NCBI RefSeq assembly: GCF_007859715.1
Contig: NZ_SJPG01000001.1
Coordinates: forward strand, 2,692,728-2,756,727
Source of the DNA: Rubinisphaera italica
GTDB lineage: Bacteria > Planctomycetota > Planctomycetia > Planctomycetales > Planctomycetaceae
Length of the DNA stretch: 64,000 bases
Direction of reading: 5' to 3'
The position numbers were made by a program, and so were the translations under genes. Positions 54,379 to 64,000 of this stretch are shown in pieces. Below the pieces are notes generated by a model that worked only from the letters and a program-made list of their open reading frames with translations, made no database searches and had not been told where the DNA came from. Position 1 is the first letter of the stretch. Every line of letters begins with the position of its first letter.

Positions 54379-55472
54379 TGAGCCTGGAATTCAGGAGCAT
54401 TTTTCTGAAAGAATTCCAACCATCCTAGCGTGATCGATGCAGGCAAGTCCTCAGGCTTCTCTCGATACTGCTGCGGAGTAGTTCCCCAATAGAACCCAAG
54501 CCAACCGGTCGCATATTCTCGGGAGCGAGTAATGAATTGTTTCAATTCGTCGACATTACATTTGAGTGGAAAGATTTCTTCGATAATGAGAGGCTTGCCT
54601 ACCTGTTTAAAACCCTTCAATGTTTGAATTGCTTCTTCGAGTTTATTCTGTTCTGGATAAATATGCATGGCGATGAAATCGAGGTCGCCAGCAACTTTCA
54701 TGGGATCAAAACCTGAATTGAGTCCCGGCCGGTCGAGACTCCAGGGGACCATGCCGACAGTGATCAGGTGACGTTTATCGTGCTTGTGAATCGCAGTGAC
54801 AAGTGTGTGAATCCAATCTCGGGCAATCTCAGTTCGTTCCCGTCCCCCCTGCTCCAAGGTAATGAACTGCACAAAATGCTTATCCCCGAAAGCAGGACCC
54901 AGCCAGTCTGTTCTTTTCCTCGTGCCTCCTGGAACAACAGGTTCGTTCATCAGATCGTAACAAAAAACAGCCGGGCTGTTTGCACACGTCTTGGCAATCG
55001 CTTCCCAGAAAACCGCTTGAGCCTGCCAGCGTTCCGATTCACTCAATTCATCATACCAGGCTGGGACATCCTGTTTGTGGTAACAACCCAGTCCGGTCAC
55101 ATCAAGATACAGTCCCGTTCGCTCAGCCAGTTCAAGCAGTTTGACCAGACGATTCAATGACGCTTTCTTCGGCTGGATTGGACTATCCATGAACTTGCCA
55201 AATTGTAGATGAATACGAACCACATTGGCCCCTAGTACTTTCATCTCCTGAAACGCCTCTTCAACAGTCTTCCATTCGTCGTCCCAGTAATCTTCGAGCA
55301 GTTTTCCATCACCTTCGTGATCGTAGTTGAATCCCCAGGGGACAAACGGTTGGTTCGTTCCCGTTTGTTCAAAACCATTCCCGTCCAGAGAGACTTGTAT
55401 CCATGACATCTCTTCAGCGGAGCAATAAGAAGCATTAATAATTGCGACTATTGAAAGTATGATTCTCAGCAT
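54375..55472 (-). CDS. Exported GH5-like glycoside hydrolase
   Basis: 365 aa with signal peptide (1-19). TIM-barrel motifs: VPWGFNYDHEG, NVVRIHLQFGKF, CYDLMNEPVVPG with the acid/base Glu near 180, MHIYPEQN, and KPLIIEEIFPL with the nucleophile Glu near 297, then GWLGFYWG. This matches GH5/GH-A 'cellulase family' enzymes. Substrate may be a mannan or glucan. Confidence 0.88.
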   Translation of the reverse strand: MLRIILSIVAIINASYCSAEEMSWIQVSLDGNGFEQTGTNQPFVPWGFNYDHEGDGKLLEDYWDDEWKTVEEAFQEMKVLGANVVRIHLQFGKFMDSPIQPKKASLNRLVKLLELAERTGLYLDVTGLGCYHKQDVPAWYDELSESERWQAQAVFWEAIAKTCANSPAVFCYDLMNEPVVPGGTRKRTDWLGPAFGDKHFVQFITLEQGGRERTEIARDWIHTLVTAIHKHDKRHLITVGMVPWSLDRPGLNSGFDPMKVAGDLDFIAMHIYPEQNKLEEAIQTLKGFKQVGKPLIIEEIFPLKCNVDELKQFITRSREYATGWLGFYWGTTPQQYREKPEDLPASITLGWLEFFQKNAPEFQAH

Positions 55473-55529
55473 TTTGTTACCTCATTTATACTGAGAGGCT
55501 GAATTCGCAGAAACTATCCCAAAGTAATA

Positions 55530-57185
55530 TTATTCGGAATTTGTTTTTGCTCCCTCTTCAGTCGACTTAATCAACAATTGTGGATCTTCCAGCACGAAAT
55601 AATGTCCATGGTCGGCAGTCACAATCATCACGGTTTCGTCCCAGCTGCTGTTGGCCTCGACCCAGTCGGTTACCACCTTCACAGCGGCATCTCCACTGAG
55701 AACGGCCCCAATCGAATTATCGAGATTGTTGTCATGGTTGGCCCAGTCGACATCTCCCGCTTCGACCATCAACCAGAACGGGGCATCGTTATGCGACAGG
55801 ACATTTATGGCTTGAGCAGTAAAATCACTGAGTGTCGGATTTTCAAAGAGGTCAGCATCGGTGTAATTTTCGGCTTTCTTGCTTCGGCCAATTGTGGGAT
55901 TGAAGTCACCATTGGCGGTTTGAAATGGGAGGTGTCCTTTGTCGACGCCAAAAAATCCAAAGAGTCGTTTCTGCTGATCAATCGCATCCTGAGCCGCAAC
56001 TTCTAACAACGTTTTTCCAGAAACTCCCTCGGACCGTTGCGCGACCAGATATTTTCCACCCATGCGGGAATCGGCTTTTAAAAGATCCTCTGTCGTCAAA
56101 TACCCATTGCCGGGAACAAAATTCTCACCCTGACCTGCATCTTGATTTCGATCTTCTCCGAAGCCACAGCCAATCAAGACGTCTACACCTGAAAGTGGAT
56201 TGTTGGGATGACTGATCGAAGTGAGTCCCAGCAAGTCCCGTGTTAAATCCTGATAGTCGTTTCGGGATACATTATGAGCGTAAGCTGCCGCTGGAGTGGC
56301 ATGACTGATGGGAACAGAAGTGACGACACCAATTTTATAATTCTTCTTTTGGGCCAGATGAGCAATTGTCGTGAACTGATTTCCAAAGGGGCCGATATTG
56401 ATCGCAGCGTCGTAGGTTTTTTCTCCGGTCGTCATGCTGGTGGCAGAGCTTGCAGAATCAGTATAAGTATGTTCGATGGTTCCTTTGCCAATCAGGTATT
56501 CTAATTCTGTTGGAATTGACCAGGGATACGGTCCACCAATGGCAGCAGTGTATCCGCCTAATTTGGGATTGTTCTCCATCGAAACTGTTTGATGATCGAC
56601 ATTGACTTTGCCATTGTCCGAATAGGGGCTCGTCACCATCCAGCCAAATTGTGACGTTCCTTGTGCCTGATAATCCTGAAAATGAAGTCCACTGCCGCGA
56701 CCGGAATCGTATTTCACCTGTTGATTCTTGTAAGTGCTCGCATTAAATGTAGTCTGCCAGTCCATGCCATCGAATACGACCAGTATGATATGCTTTTTGC
56801 CATCTCTTAAAGCTGCCAGTTGTATATCATAGATATTTGTCTGATCGAAATACTCGGCCTCGTTGTTTACCGTTCCTGGGGGAACACGATGGAAGATTTG
56901 TCGGACAGATGCTGTATTCCGATAGGGACTGTTTTCATTTTGATAATCCGTCAGATCGATTCCATCTCCTGCTTTGCATGTTCCAAAAGTGTATACGGGA
57001 ATCAATCGATTCGAGTGAGTTCCCCACTTCATGTAATTGTCCTGTTCCCATCCCCAATGCCCGACCGGAGATTTTCCAGCTTCAACGGCATCGGTTTGAA
57101 GTTGAAAGAGATAATCTTCACTGCGAATTGAATGAATTGGGAGTGAGATTGTTAAGGCAATAGTCAGGAAGAAAAGTCTGAACAC
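55530..57185 (-). CDS. phoA: Alkaline phosphatase (PhoA family)
   Basis: 551 aa from the GTG at 57185, which gives a clean signal peptide (FRLFFLTIALTISLPIHS); the frame is open to a TTG at 57233 that directly follows the EEP stop. Motifs: VVFDGMDW (metal Asp), YTDSASSATSMTTGEKTYD with the nucleophile Ser, GVVTSVPISHATPAAAYAHN, VEAGDVDWANHDNN and VTADHGHY. It removes phosphate from exported phosphoesters. It follows the endonuclease/phosphatase gene with no gap and is one operon with it. Confidence 0.9.
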   Translation of the reverse strand: MFRLFFLTIALTISLPIHSIRSEDYLFQLQTDAVEAGKSPVGHWGWEQDNYMKWGTHSNRLIPVYTFGTCKAGDGIDLTDYQNENSPYRNTASVRQIFHRVPPGTVNNEAEYFDQTNIYDIQLAALRDGKKHIILVVFDGMDWQTTFNASTYKNQQVKYDSGRGSGLHFQDYQAQGTSQFGWMVTSPYSDNGKVNVDHQTVSMENNPKLGGYTAAIGGPYPWSIPTELEYLIGKGTIEHTYTDSASSATSMTTGEKTYDAAINIGPFGNQFTTIAHLAQKKNYKIGVVTSVPISHATPAAAYAHNVSRNDYQDLTRDLLGLTSISHPNNPLSGVDVLIGCGFGEDRNQDAGQGENFVPGNGYLTTEDLLKADSRMGGKYLVAQRSEGVSGKTLLEVAAQDAIDQQKRLFGFFGVDKGHLPFQTANGDFNPTIGRSKKAENYTDADLFENPTLSDFTAQAINVLSHNDAPFWLMVEAGDVDWANHDNNLDNSIGAVLSGDAAVKVVTDWVEANSSWDETVMIVTADHGHYFVLEDPQLLIKSTEEGAKTNSE

Positions 57186-57233
57186 AAGAATTCTTTCATC
57201 TGGTAGGTTTTTCAGGGGTGGGATGTCAAACAA

Positions 57234-58124
57234 TCAGTGGTTGAGGGATTGCTTTTCGAATTGGAATGTTGCAGTCACGGGATAATGGTCGGATAACATT
57301 GAGGTTTTGGAGTTCACAAGACATTGAGCTGAAATGCAGGAGTTGATTAAATTCGGAGAGCAAAAAATGTAATCGAGCCTGCGCTCGGGACCCAAGTCTT
57401 CACTTCTTCTTAATTCTGTGGGGAAAGTCCCATCAAACTGATTTCGCTGACTCGCGATGACATCCACCAATCCAGCCTGTTCAAGTTTCTCGATGTGCCA
57501 GTAATCAATTTTTCCATTTTTGAGATTATTCCCTTGAGTCTGCTTATCGAGTCGCTCGAAGAATGGGATCAAATCCTTTGAGGAATTGTACTCAGTTTGA
57601 TCGCGGGGTGAAAATGTATTGAAATCACCTGCCAGAATTATTTTCGAATTGGCCGGGAGTGCGTCAATATCTTTGAGCAGTAAATTAATCTCACGCCGGC
57701 GTAATTCCCAATTGGAAGGATGCAGATGGATCACATAAACATACAACCCGTGTGTCTGACATCGCAGCAGTCCATGATGGAATCCCTCTTTTGTTATTTG
57801 AACATCTTCAATGGGAGCACTCGAAGTGATGCCTGTGGGAAAACCGTCTTCTTTCAATAACTCACTGTAAGGATGCCCCCATGCGATGGCATCTTGCTCC
57901 AAATTCGTTTTCCGGTAACCGTTCAACTCCTGCAGAGAGACAATATCAGGTTTTTGCTCGTTCAAATATTTCAGGGCCTTTGCTTTTTGTTCTGGAGCTT
58001 TGGAGAAACCATACCAGACATTGAATCTGACGACCCTGACCGACTTTAAAGGTGAGGCAGCCTGCAAAAATGCAGAAGATTCGAACAGGAAAATGATCAG
58101 ACACAGAATCGTGATTCGCTTCAT
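57234..58124 (-). CDS. Exported endonuclease/exonuclease/phosphatase family protein
   Basis: 296 aa with signal peptide (1-22). EEP motifs: RFNVWYG, DIVSLQELNGYR (metal Glu), VIHLHPSN, ILAGDFNTFSPRDQ, RLDYIFCS and LSDHYPVTATF. Family members are nucleases, phospholipases or inositol phosphatases. Together with PhoA this suggests extraction of phosphate from nucleic acids or lipids. Confidence 0.9.
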   Translation of the reverse strand: MKRITILCLIIFLFESSAFLQAASPLKSVRVVRFNVWYGFSKAPEQKAKALKYLNEQKPDIVSLQELNGYRKTNLEQDAIAWGHPYSELLKEDGFPTGITSSAPIEDVQITKEGFHHGLLRCQTHGLYVYVIHLHPSNWELRRREINLLLKDIDALPANSKIILAGDFNTFSPRDQTEYNSSKDLIPFFERLDKQTQGNNLKNGKIDYWHIEKLEQAGLVDVIASQRNQFDGTFPTELRRSEDLGPERRLDYIFCSPNLINSCISAQCLVNSKTSMLSDHYPVTATFQFEKQSLNH

Positions 58125-58233
58125 TTTATATCCATCTGATTCGAGGTGATGTCCCGTTTTATTTAATGCGAAGACACGCGAAACTTTGTGCTAATCAATA
58201 GTATCTATGAAATGCGTTAGCAGTTCATGTCAG

Positions 58234-59358
58234 CTAAACAACTTTCACAGACACCCACCCTAAAGTGCCAATAATGATGCATCTGATGAAGGATTGCTCT
58301 GGAGAGATAGGTGGATTCAATTTTGAAATGCACGGGTTGATGGAAAAAGAGTGACATTCGTGTGGTGATTTGAATTGGTACTTTTTGCGAGGCCGGTTGT
58401 TCAACTCCATCACAGCCGCTTGAATATCCTCGGCTTTCAGTTTACGGAAATCGCTCCCCTTCAGGAAGTATTGCCGCAGAAGCCCGTTGGTGTTCTCATT
58501 CTGGCCGCGTTGCCACGGCTGGCGAGCCGGAGCAAAATAGATCGCACAATGCAGGGCTTGCTCCAACTCTCGATGACCCGAAAACTCACTCCCGTTGTCC
58601 GTCGTCAAAGTTCGAATCAATGACGATGGCAACCCCTCAAACGCAAACACCGAAGCCGCGTTCAACGTCGATGCTTTCTTGTCCGGCAGATAGCTCGCCA
58701 CAAGATAGCCGGTCTTGCGTTCGACATGCGTGACAATGTAGCCGGTCCCCTTTTGACCCTCGATGGTATCCGATTCCCAGTGCCCGATCCGCGAACGATT
58801 GCGTGCAGAAACCGGTCGCTGATCCATTGGCTTTTTGGTCGGGTCGCATCGTCTGGAGATCCCTGTGCCGTAGCGTTTGCGGCGTTTCTTTCTCGATTGA
58901 CGCAGCTGCCTGTAGATGTTGCCGCCCTGCTTTTTGTTTGCTTTGATCCAGGCGTAAATCGTCTCAATGGATATTCGCATTCTGGCCTCCCGAGGATGCA
59001 GTCGCAAGAGTTGACCTGCAATCTGTTCCGGCGACCACTTGAGAGACAACTTATCGAGCAGGAATTCTTTGAGCGGAGCGTGGTTGAGTTTCCAGGGGAG
59101 TTTGCAGAGTTGTCGACGCCGTCGCGCTTTGCGGTCGGCTTTCCCGGCGAAATACTTCCCGGTCGCATCCGAATTCCGCCGCAGTTCTCGGGAGATCGTG
59201 CTGGGGTCTCGGGATAACTCGCGCGCAATTTCTATTCGAGAGTGTCCCAGGGCGTGCATGTGCGCTATGGAATCACGTTCCTCAGCAGTAAGATGCGTGT
59301 GTGACATTCGTGATTTCTTCTTAGTAGGATTGATGGTCGTTTGGTCAAAACAAACCAT
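58234..59358 (-). CDS. IS30-family transposase, copy 2, with altered C-terminus
   Basis: 374 aa. It is identical to copy 1 through KKYQFKSPHE. Then the frame reads CHSFSINPCISKLNPPISPE and runs through the inverted repeat into flanking DNA before a stop. The native tail (LFEPKTRAFQN) is lost. The catalytic residues remain, so activity is uncertain rather than excluded. Shorter start at 59307 as in copy 1. Confidence 0.9.
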   Translation of the reverse strand: MVCFDQTTINPTKKKSRMSHTHLTAEERDSIAHMHALGHSRIEIARELSRDPSTISRELRRNSDATGKYFAGKADRKARRRRQLCKLPWKLNHAPLKEFLLDKLSLKWSPEQIAGQLLRLHPREARMRISIETIYAWIKANKKQGGNIYRQLRQSRKKRRKRYGTGISRRCDPTKKPMDQRPVSARNRSRIGHWESDTIEGQKGTGYIVTHVERKTGYLVASYLPDKKASTLNAASVFAFEGLPSSLIRTLTTDNGSEFSGHRELEQALHCAIYFAPARQPWQRGQNENTNGLLRQYFLKGSDFRKLKAEDIQAAVMELNNRPRKKYQFKSPHECHSFSINPCISKLNPPISPEQSFIRCIIIGTLGWVSVKVV

Positions 59359-59413
59359 CTCACGAATGTCACTCTTTTTCCATCAACCCGTGCATTTCAA
59401 AATTGAATCCACC
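58310..59413 (-). mobile_element. IS30-family insertion sequence, copy 2
   Basis: 1104 bp, 3-bp target duplication ATA on both sides. Apart from the left end it is the same as copy 1. At the left end, 24 bases beginning GATGGAAAAAGAGTGACA, identical to the complement of the right end, replace the 20 bases found in copy 1; the change runs to a shared TTCGTG. Confidence 0.93.
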
Positions 59414-59521
59414 ATATTTAATTACAGTTAAGATAGAGATGAATCCTCTTTAGGAATTCAAACTCAAATACCAACCGATCTCCCCTGCTTTCACCACATT
59501 CCCAATAATTCAGGCAGTACT

Positions 59522-59761
59522 ATGAACAATGAACAGGATACGACGCCATCCTGTATGGAAGATCGCCGTAAACAACTTCGACAACTCCAGCACGACATCA
59601 AAACCCATCTCGGAATTGTGACGATGGGATTGCATACCCTGGAAAGTGCACGAGATGAACCCGAGACGTTCGCTGAAATCTGCAGAATGATTAAAGAAAG
59701 CGGAGCCGAGCCATTAATGGAAATTGTCTCCGAAATCCTGGAAATCGCCTGCTCAGAATAA
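59522..59761 (+). CDS. Orphan histidine-kinase dimerisation-like protein
   Basis: 79 aa. RQLQHDIKTHLGIVTMGLHT followed by ESARDEPETFAEICRMIKES and PLMEIVSEILEIA has the look of a HisKA helical hairpin, with H-D in the H-box, but there is no ATPase domain. It could be a phosphotransfer or dimerisation decoy. The IS30 copy 2 lies 108 bases upstream. It converges on the following gene. Confidence 0.55.
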   Translation: MNNEQDTTPSCMEDRRKQLRQLQHDIKTHLGIVTMGLHTLESARDEPETFAEICRMIKESGAEPLMEIVSEILEIACSE

Positions 59762-59774
59762 ACCAGTCATTTCA

Positions 59775-62102
59775 TCAGGAGATGGAATTTTCACCCTGAT
59801 TTTCAGCTTGATGAATTGTTAATGGCCAACCAGGAAATTGATTCGTCTCATTGCCATCGGTTGGATCAATAAGAAATTTGTAAGAATCAATCGTGTAAGT
59901 TTTTGCCTGAGTGTCGACCGTAACAATTCCAAAACCGCTTCCCTTCTGATGAGCCTTATCGTATCGATTCTTTTCTGAGGCAACTTCTGGATTACCGACC
60001 GAATATACATAGACAAGATTTCCTAGCCCATCTGTAAACTCACCAGTATTTGGTAAATCATGTTTCGGTCGATTCTGATGAGGCATCTCCAACTCATCGG
60101 GACGCCACCAGCGAGGATAGCCGACGGCTATCGCAGGAGGACAGAATGACCAGTTGCTGTCTCTTTGTTTTTGGAATCCGTACTGACACATTGTCGTCAA
60201 ATGTTGATCGCCATTGACATGCAAAGCCTTCGACTTGCGGATAATACCGAGCGCATGCTGCCGAGCTGTTTGTGGCCAGCCTCCGCAATCCAGGTCTGCT
60301 TTTAAATATCCATTGTAGTCTCCATGATGGGTCGCAACTCCGGCAAAAACGGTCTGACTCAGCAGGACTTTCATCGAATGTCCCCGCCAGTCTTCCGCCC
60401 ACTGTTTCAAGAATTCTTCCTGACGTTCACCGAGTAAAACCAGGCCTGGTTTATCCAGTTTCGAGCAATCAAATTCGGGATCTTGCACATGGTCTGCCCG
60501 TCCACTACCCGTGTCGACATGCTCTGGCCCGCTTTTCCACTGACGGTCAGCAATGATGGCAAAACTGACATCGCCGTAAACCATGTCGCCGTAATAGACA
60601 CTCATGTCTTGTTTGATCGTCGACGGATCATAAAAATCTGGATGATGTGATGTGCAGGTCAAATGGACTGCATTGACCATGCGAACCGGTTCACGGTAAC
60701 CACCTTTGGAAGAGGCTCCCTTGTCGATGCCCTGCATCGGTGCTCCTCCTTCACCCCAGATGTTTCCCTGAAAAACATCGTGGTCGTCAGGAATACATAG
60801 GGTTGGACGGTCTCGCATCGCTTCACGGAAGGACCAGCCGAACTGATAGAATTTTCGCAGATAATTCAGGATCGCAGGTTCAGCGGGATCGCGAATGATA
60901 CCGAAGCCGCCATGATTTTCATAAATCTGATCACCAGAAAAATACAGTAAATCAGGATCGAGCTTCATCAAATTTTCATTGACGGGTTCATAAGGAAATG
61001 CGTAATCGTTCTGACAGGTCAACGCTCCCATGCGTAACGGCCTGCCGGTTGGATTAGCCTTAATCGTCCCAGACCATTCTGAAACAGACTCCCCTCCATC
61101 CGTGAGTTGTTCTCGATAAACGAGCTTATAGGGCGCTTCTACATTCTCATTCCAATTTGATATCCGAAAAGTTGCCACCCAGGCATCTGTATTCAAAGTT
61201 GATTTGACGACTTGCCGCCAAGTTCCGTTTTTCTTCAAATGCAATTCAACTAGTTGATTGTCATCCTTACCAAGTGGACCAGTCAATGCACTCAATTTGA
61301 GTACAAAACCTTCGTCACTGCGGGAATCACTCAGTGAATACATGGACCAGAGAATTGGTCCGAATTTGTGATTTTCATTGACAAAAAATGCATCCCCGCC
61401 AACCTTCCAGTCGCGAAACGCATATCGACTCCCATCAGATTTGCGATCGGCTGTATTGAAATTATTGGCTAATGCGACATTCCCCAGAATTGCCTGGGGA
61501 CGGAAGAGATTCTTGAGAGTGCCGAGTGTTTTTCCGCCAGAGTATGCCGTCAACTCAAGTTGATATTGATCTCCAGCGGGCTCTCCCTTCAGTTTCAGAG
61601 ACACATCCTGAAGATCTGCTTTCCTCGACAAATCACTTCGCTTGCCGCCGAGAACGAGTTGGTTTTCAACAACACCAGCGACAATACCTCCCGGAGCAAA
61701 ACAGTTACTGCGATATTCATTGATATCACTGCTGACTCCCACGCGAAAAGCCACTCCCCCCTCTTTTTTGCCAGCCTGCACCTGTCGGGTATTCACCGAC
61801 ATTTGAAATGAACCTCCAGGGTTGGTGATCTGATGCGTCAGTAAATGCACACTGCGATTTCCCGATGTCGACTGACATTCGGCTGCACCATCGACAATTC
61901 GCCAGTTTTCCATCGGATTGGCCCAAAACTCCTCACCCAACCAGACTCGATCATGAGTTTGTTTCCAATTCCCGACAACCTGTAATTTCTCGGAGCCGTC
62001 TTTTTCATCTCCACGAACTTCAAGACTATTTTTTGTACCGATCAAGGCAGAACCCATCGTCAATAATTTCAGGGCGACTCGTCTGGGAATTTCATTAATC
62101 AT
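59775..62102 (-). CDS. Exported PhoD-like metallophosphatase
   Basis: 775 aa with a leader at the N-terminus ([20 protein letters not shown]). Residues about 40-250 look like a concanavalin-type beta domain. The PhoD-like region follows: [17 protein letters not shown] near 395, [18 protein letters not shown] near 440, [20 protein letters not shown] and [12 protein letters not shown] near 660. It is much longer than the PhoD at 44.6 kb and only distantly similar. Substrate not known. Confidence 0.85.
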   Translation of the reverse strand: MINEIPRRVALKLLTMGSALIGTKNSLEVRGDEKDGSEKLQVVGNWKQTHDRVWLGEEFWANPMENWRIVDGAAECQSTSGNRSVHLLTHQITNPGGSFQMSVNTRQVQAGKKEGGVAFRVGVSSDINEYRSNCFAPGGIVAGVVENQLVLGGKRSDLSRKADLQDVSLKLKGEPAGDQYQLELTAYSGGKTLGTLKNLFRPQAILGNVALANNFNTADRKSDGSRYAFRDWKVGGDAFFVNENHKFGPILWSMYSLSDSRSDEGFVLKLSALTGPLGKDDNQLVELHLKKNGTWRQVVKSTLNTDAWVATFRISNWNENVEAPYKLVYREQLTDGGESVSEWSGTIKANPTGRPLRMGALTCQNDYAFPYEPVNENLMKLDPDLLYFSGDQIYENHGGFGIIRDPAEPAILNYLRKFYQFGWSFREAMRDRPTLCIPDDHDVFQGNIWGEGGAPMQGIDKGASSKGGYREPVRMVNAVHLTCTSHHPDFYDPSTIKQDMSVYYGDMVYGDVSFAIIADRQWKSGPEHVDTGSGRADHVQDPEFDCSKLDKPGLVLLGERQEEFLKQWAEDWRGHSMKVLLSQTVFAGVATHHGDYNGYLKADLDCGGWPQTARQHALGIIRKSKALHVNGDQHLTTMCQYGFQKQRDSNWSFCPPAIAVGYPRWWRPDELEMPHQNRPKHDLPNTGEFTDGLGNLVYVYSVGNPEVASEKNRYDKAHQKGSGFGIVTVDTQAKTYTIDSYKFLIDPTDGNETNQFPGWPLTIHQAENQGENSIS

Positions 62103-62404
62103 GGTGCATCCGATTTTATTATTGTGAGGAAGAATTATTTTTGATCAGTAGTCTCTGCTGTATTCTTCTGATCGAAACATACATCAGTCAAGTGATCAAT
62201 CGTTGATGTGTGATTTTATGAAGTGACTGGAGCAACAAAAATTTGAAGAGGACGTTTGTTTAAGGAATCCAAAAAGGAAATAGTGATTGAGCTATTTTAT
62301 CGTTTCTGTACCACTATTAACAAACTCAAAAACTCTTTGCCTTCTGACTGATGACAAAGAGTTTTTGTGAGGAATTTCCTGTTTTGCCAATAAGAAGCAG
62401 ACGT
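62103..62404. other. Intergenic region with terminator
   Basis: Holds the promoter of the PhoD-like gene on the left and a terminator on the right (see 62328-62366). No gene is apparent. Confidence 0.4.
62328..62366 (-). terminator. Bidirectional rho-independent terminator of the MFS gene
   Basis: AAAAACTCTTTG (62328-62339) and CAAAGAGTTTTT (62355-62366) form a 12-base perfect inverted repeat with a 15-base loop, 39 bases past the MFS stop. Confidence 0.85.
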
Positions 62405-63808
62405 TCAAGCAGTCAAAGCGACTTCATTTCGTACTGATTCCTCGTCTGTTTGATCAGGCATACTCGGCAACACTGGGGCATCCAGGTTGGCACCGTTCGG
62501 TCGCACCGCTACGGTTCGCATACCGATTTCACTGGAGGCGACGACCAAATGCGGAATTCTTGTGAGCAGTAGCAGGGCCAGGAAACGTCCCAGCCCAGAA
62601 AGAGCGAAGAGAATCAAATAGGCATTGAAGCTGGTATTCATCGAATACAACAGCAATCCCCCCACCAGGGCCCCGCAGACCCAGGCTGTTACATTAATCA
62701 GATTGTAAACGGTCAGCAATCCAGTGCGTTGCTGTTCTGGAATCGATTCAAACAGGAGCAGGAAAAAGGCAAGTTCATAGGCAGCCCAGACTGCTCCTGA
62801 GTAAAGCTGAATGGTCATCAACCAGTAATAATTTTGTGAGAAAGTCCATCCGAGACTGACAGGTGCAATCCCCAGAGCTCCAATCCATAACAGCCGCATT
62901 GCTCCAACGCGATGAGCCAGGCGACCCCAGACTGGCAGCGCAAAGATTCGTGCCAGAAAAGCGACCGCGATCAAACTCACAAACTGCAGGTAAGAAAACT
63001 TCAGATTGTTCAGCATGAACGGCGTAAAATACGGTCCAGACATCTGCACAGCCGCCTGTGTTGCCACCAAGAACATGAGCAGGCGACCGCCCGGTCCCTC
63101 GGTTAAATCCCGGCATGTCTGCGTGATCGGTCGACGGACCATGCCTGCTGGAATCGGGAACGGCTCACGTTGTCGAGCCAGCATATAAGACGATATCAAG
63201 CGACAAATACCCGCAACGCTGAACAAAATTGCAAAAGCGGTTAACAACCGATTCTGCTGGGAAGCATACTGCAAAGATAGTCCAGCTGCGATGAATCCAA
63301 TAAAGACACAAGCTTGAGAAATTCGAGTTCGTGAAGCAAAGTATTTTGAGCGGACTCGCACGGGAACCAGTGTTCCAATCCAAGTATTCCAAGCCGGACC
63401 AGTCGCCAGGCTTGTCCCCCAATACAGGGATGCAATCAACACCACTTCAAACGTTCCCAAAGTTCCCCTGCAGGCTGCGAATATCAGAGGAACAAACATT
63501 AAAGCCTGCACCAGAGAACAGGCGACAACCCAGTTTTTATGAGAACCGATTTTCCGAATTGCCCACGGGGAGATTAATTGCAGAATTCCACCGAGAAATA
63601 AGGGCAGGCTGCCAATCATCCCCGAAACAAGTTCTCCGAGACCAATCGCCAGCACAAAAGCAGGCAGGTAGGTTTCTCCCATCCCAACCATCAAGCCAAA
63701 AGCCGCCCCATCGCCAACGCTGTATTTGAGATCCTGACGAATCATCGATTGAGGCTTCCTCTGATCGACTCTCGGCAAAGACGGGTTTTCGAGTTCATTG
63801 GTGGGCAA
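62405..63808 (-). CDS. Major facilitator superfamily transporter
   Basis: 467 aa with about 12 membrane helices. MFS signs: [20 protein letters not shown] in the first half, [20 protein letters not shown] with the G-x-L-x-x-R-x-G type loop in the second, and [20 protein letters not shown]. It probably exports or imports a small molecule; the substrate is unknown. Promoter would be in 63809-64000, where no gene is seen. Confidence 0.88.
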   Translation of the reverse strand: MPTNELENPSLPRVDQRKPQSMIRQDLKYSVGDGAAFGLMVGMGETYLPAFVLAIGLGELVSGMIGSLPLFLGGILQLISPWAIRKIGSHKNWVVACSLVQALMFVPLIFAACRGTLGTFEVVLIASLYWGTSLATGPAWNTWIGTLVPVRVRSKYFASRTRISQACVFIGFIAAGLSLQYASQQNRLLTAFAILFSVAGICRLISSYMLARQREPFPIPAGMVRRPITQTCRDLTEGPGGRLLMFLVATQAAVQMSGPYFTPFMLNNLKFSYLQFVSLIAVAFLARIFALPVWGRLAHRVGAMRLLWIGALGIAPVSLGWTFSQNYYWLMTIQLYSGAVWAAYELAFFLLLFESIPEQQRTGLLTVYNLINVTAWVCGALVGGLLLYSMNTSFNAYLILFALSGLGRFLALLLLTRIPHLVVASSEIGMRTVAVRPNGANLDAPVLPSMPDQTDEESVRNEVALTA

Positions 63809-64000
63809 AATTCACAGCATAGTTAAACCGGACAATTGGCCGGACACCATCAAATAAAGAGAGGACCTGCTTCAGGTCGAATAGGGGGAGCTACCTTGAA
63901 GTGCGAGTAATATGCGATGCCATCAGTTCCGTAAATATCAAGATGCTGTTTGAATAATCCTGTTGTGTGCGGTTAAGGCGAAAATCGTCTTTGGGTAAGT

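Noticed and set aside
38339..59413. A composite transposon bounded by the two IS30 copies
   Set aside because: Each copy has its own target duplication (AGT and ATA), so they inserted independently, and the genes between look like ordinary chromosomal ones.

Overview
The window is chromosomal DNA of a planctomycete, probably of the family Planctomycetaceae. This rests on family content: a very large membrane-bound dehydrogenase/heme protein with a C-terminal CxxCH, DUF1549/DUF1553 and DUF1501 proteins in one operon, an ECF sigma factor followed directly by a Ser/Thr kinase, many exported hydrolases, weak ribosome-binding sites and several GTG/TTG starts. No rRNA, canonical tRNA, CRISPR array, prophage or replication origin is visible.

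Layout. 1-5.6 kb: a sodium:solute symporter cut by the window edge and its membrane partner, an MgtC-like protein, a membrane glycerophosphodiesterase, and an exported esterase with EF-hands. 5.9-9.2 kb: the giant dehydrogenase/cytochrome protein. 9.2-14 kb: a minus-strand run of small glycine-zipper membrane proteins (CsbD-like, DUF883/DUF3618-like, holin-like) with two AI-2E-family transporters, which looks like an envelope-stress operon. 14-18.6 kb: an M20 peptidase with an ATP-grasp ligase, a YaiI protein and an exported PHP phosphoesterase. 19.5-24.1 kb: an FHA-GAF-SpoIIE phosphatase and a SulP transporter. 24.2-25.7 kb: an IS5-like element that has cut the tail off a DinB-family gene. 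26.4-30.3 kb: a rhodanese and three Tad-pilus-type proteins. 30.7-34.6 kb: an esterase and a GH63-like glycosidase.

34.6-36.7 kb is the most interesting part. A Ro60/TROVE gene is followed by three consecutive, related structured RNAs that I read as Y RNAs. They share a 5' motif (GAATGC, three variable bases, TGG, then TACA) and an opposing CTTGT. The third has a long lower stem and a complete tRNA mimic in permuted order: T-arm, acceptor stem closed by a loop, UA, D-arm. It ends in a terminator-like T-run.

36.7-64 kb: an amidohydrolase and a STAS protein; a sigma factor/kinase pair; an exported-hydrolase and phosphatase-rich stretch (two PhoD-like, one PhoA-like and one EEP protein); the DUF1549/PPC/DUF1501 operon; a tightly overlapping DUF1653-acetyltransferase-cupin operon; a GH5-like glycosidase; an orphan histidine-kinase dimerisation fragment; and an MFS transporter. 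Two almost identical IS30-family copies lie 19 kb apart. The left end of the second has been overwritten with right-end sequence, which changes the transposase C-terminus.

All calls come from reading the sequence and from recalled family knowledge; no database search was run.
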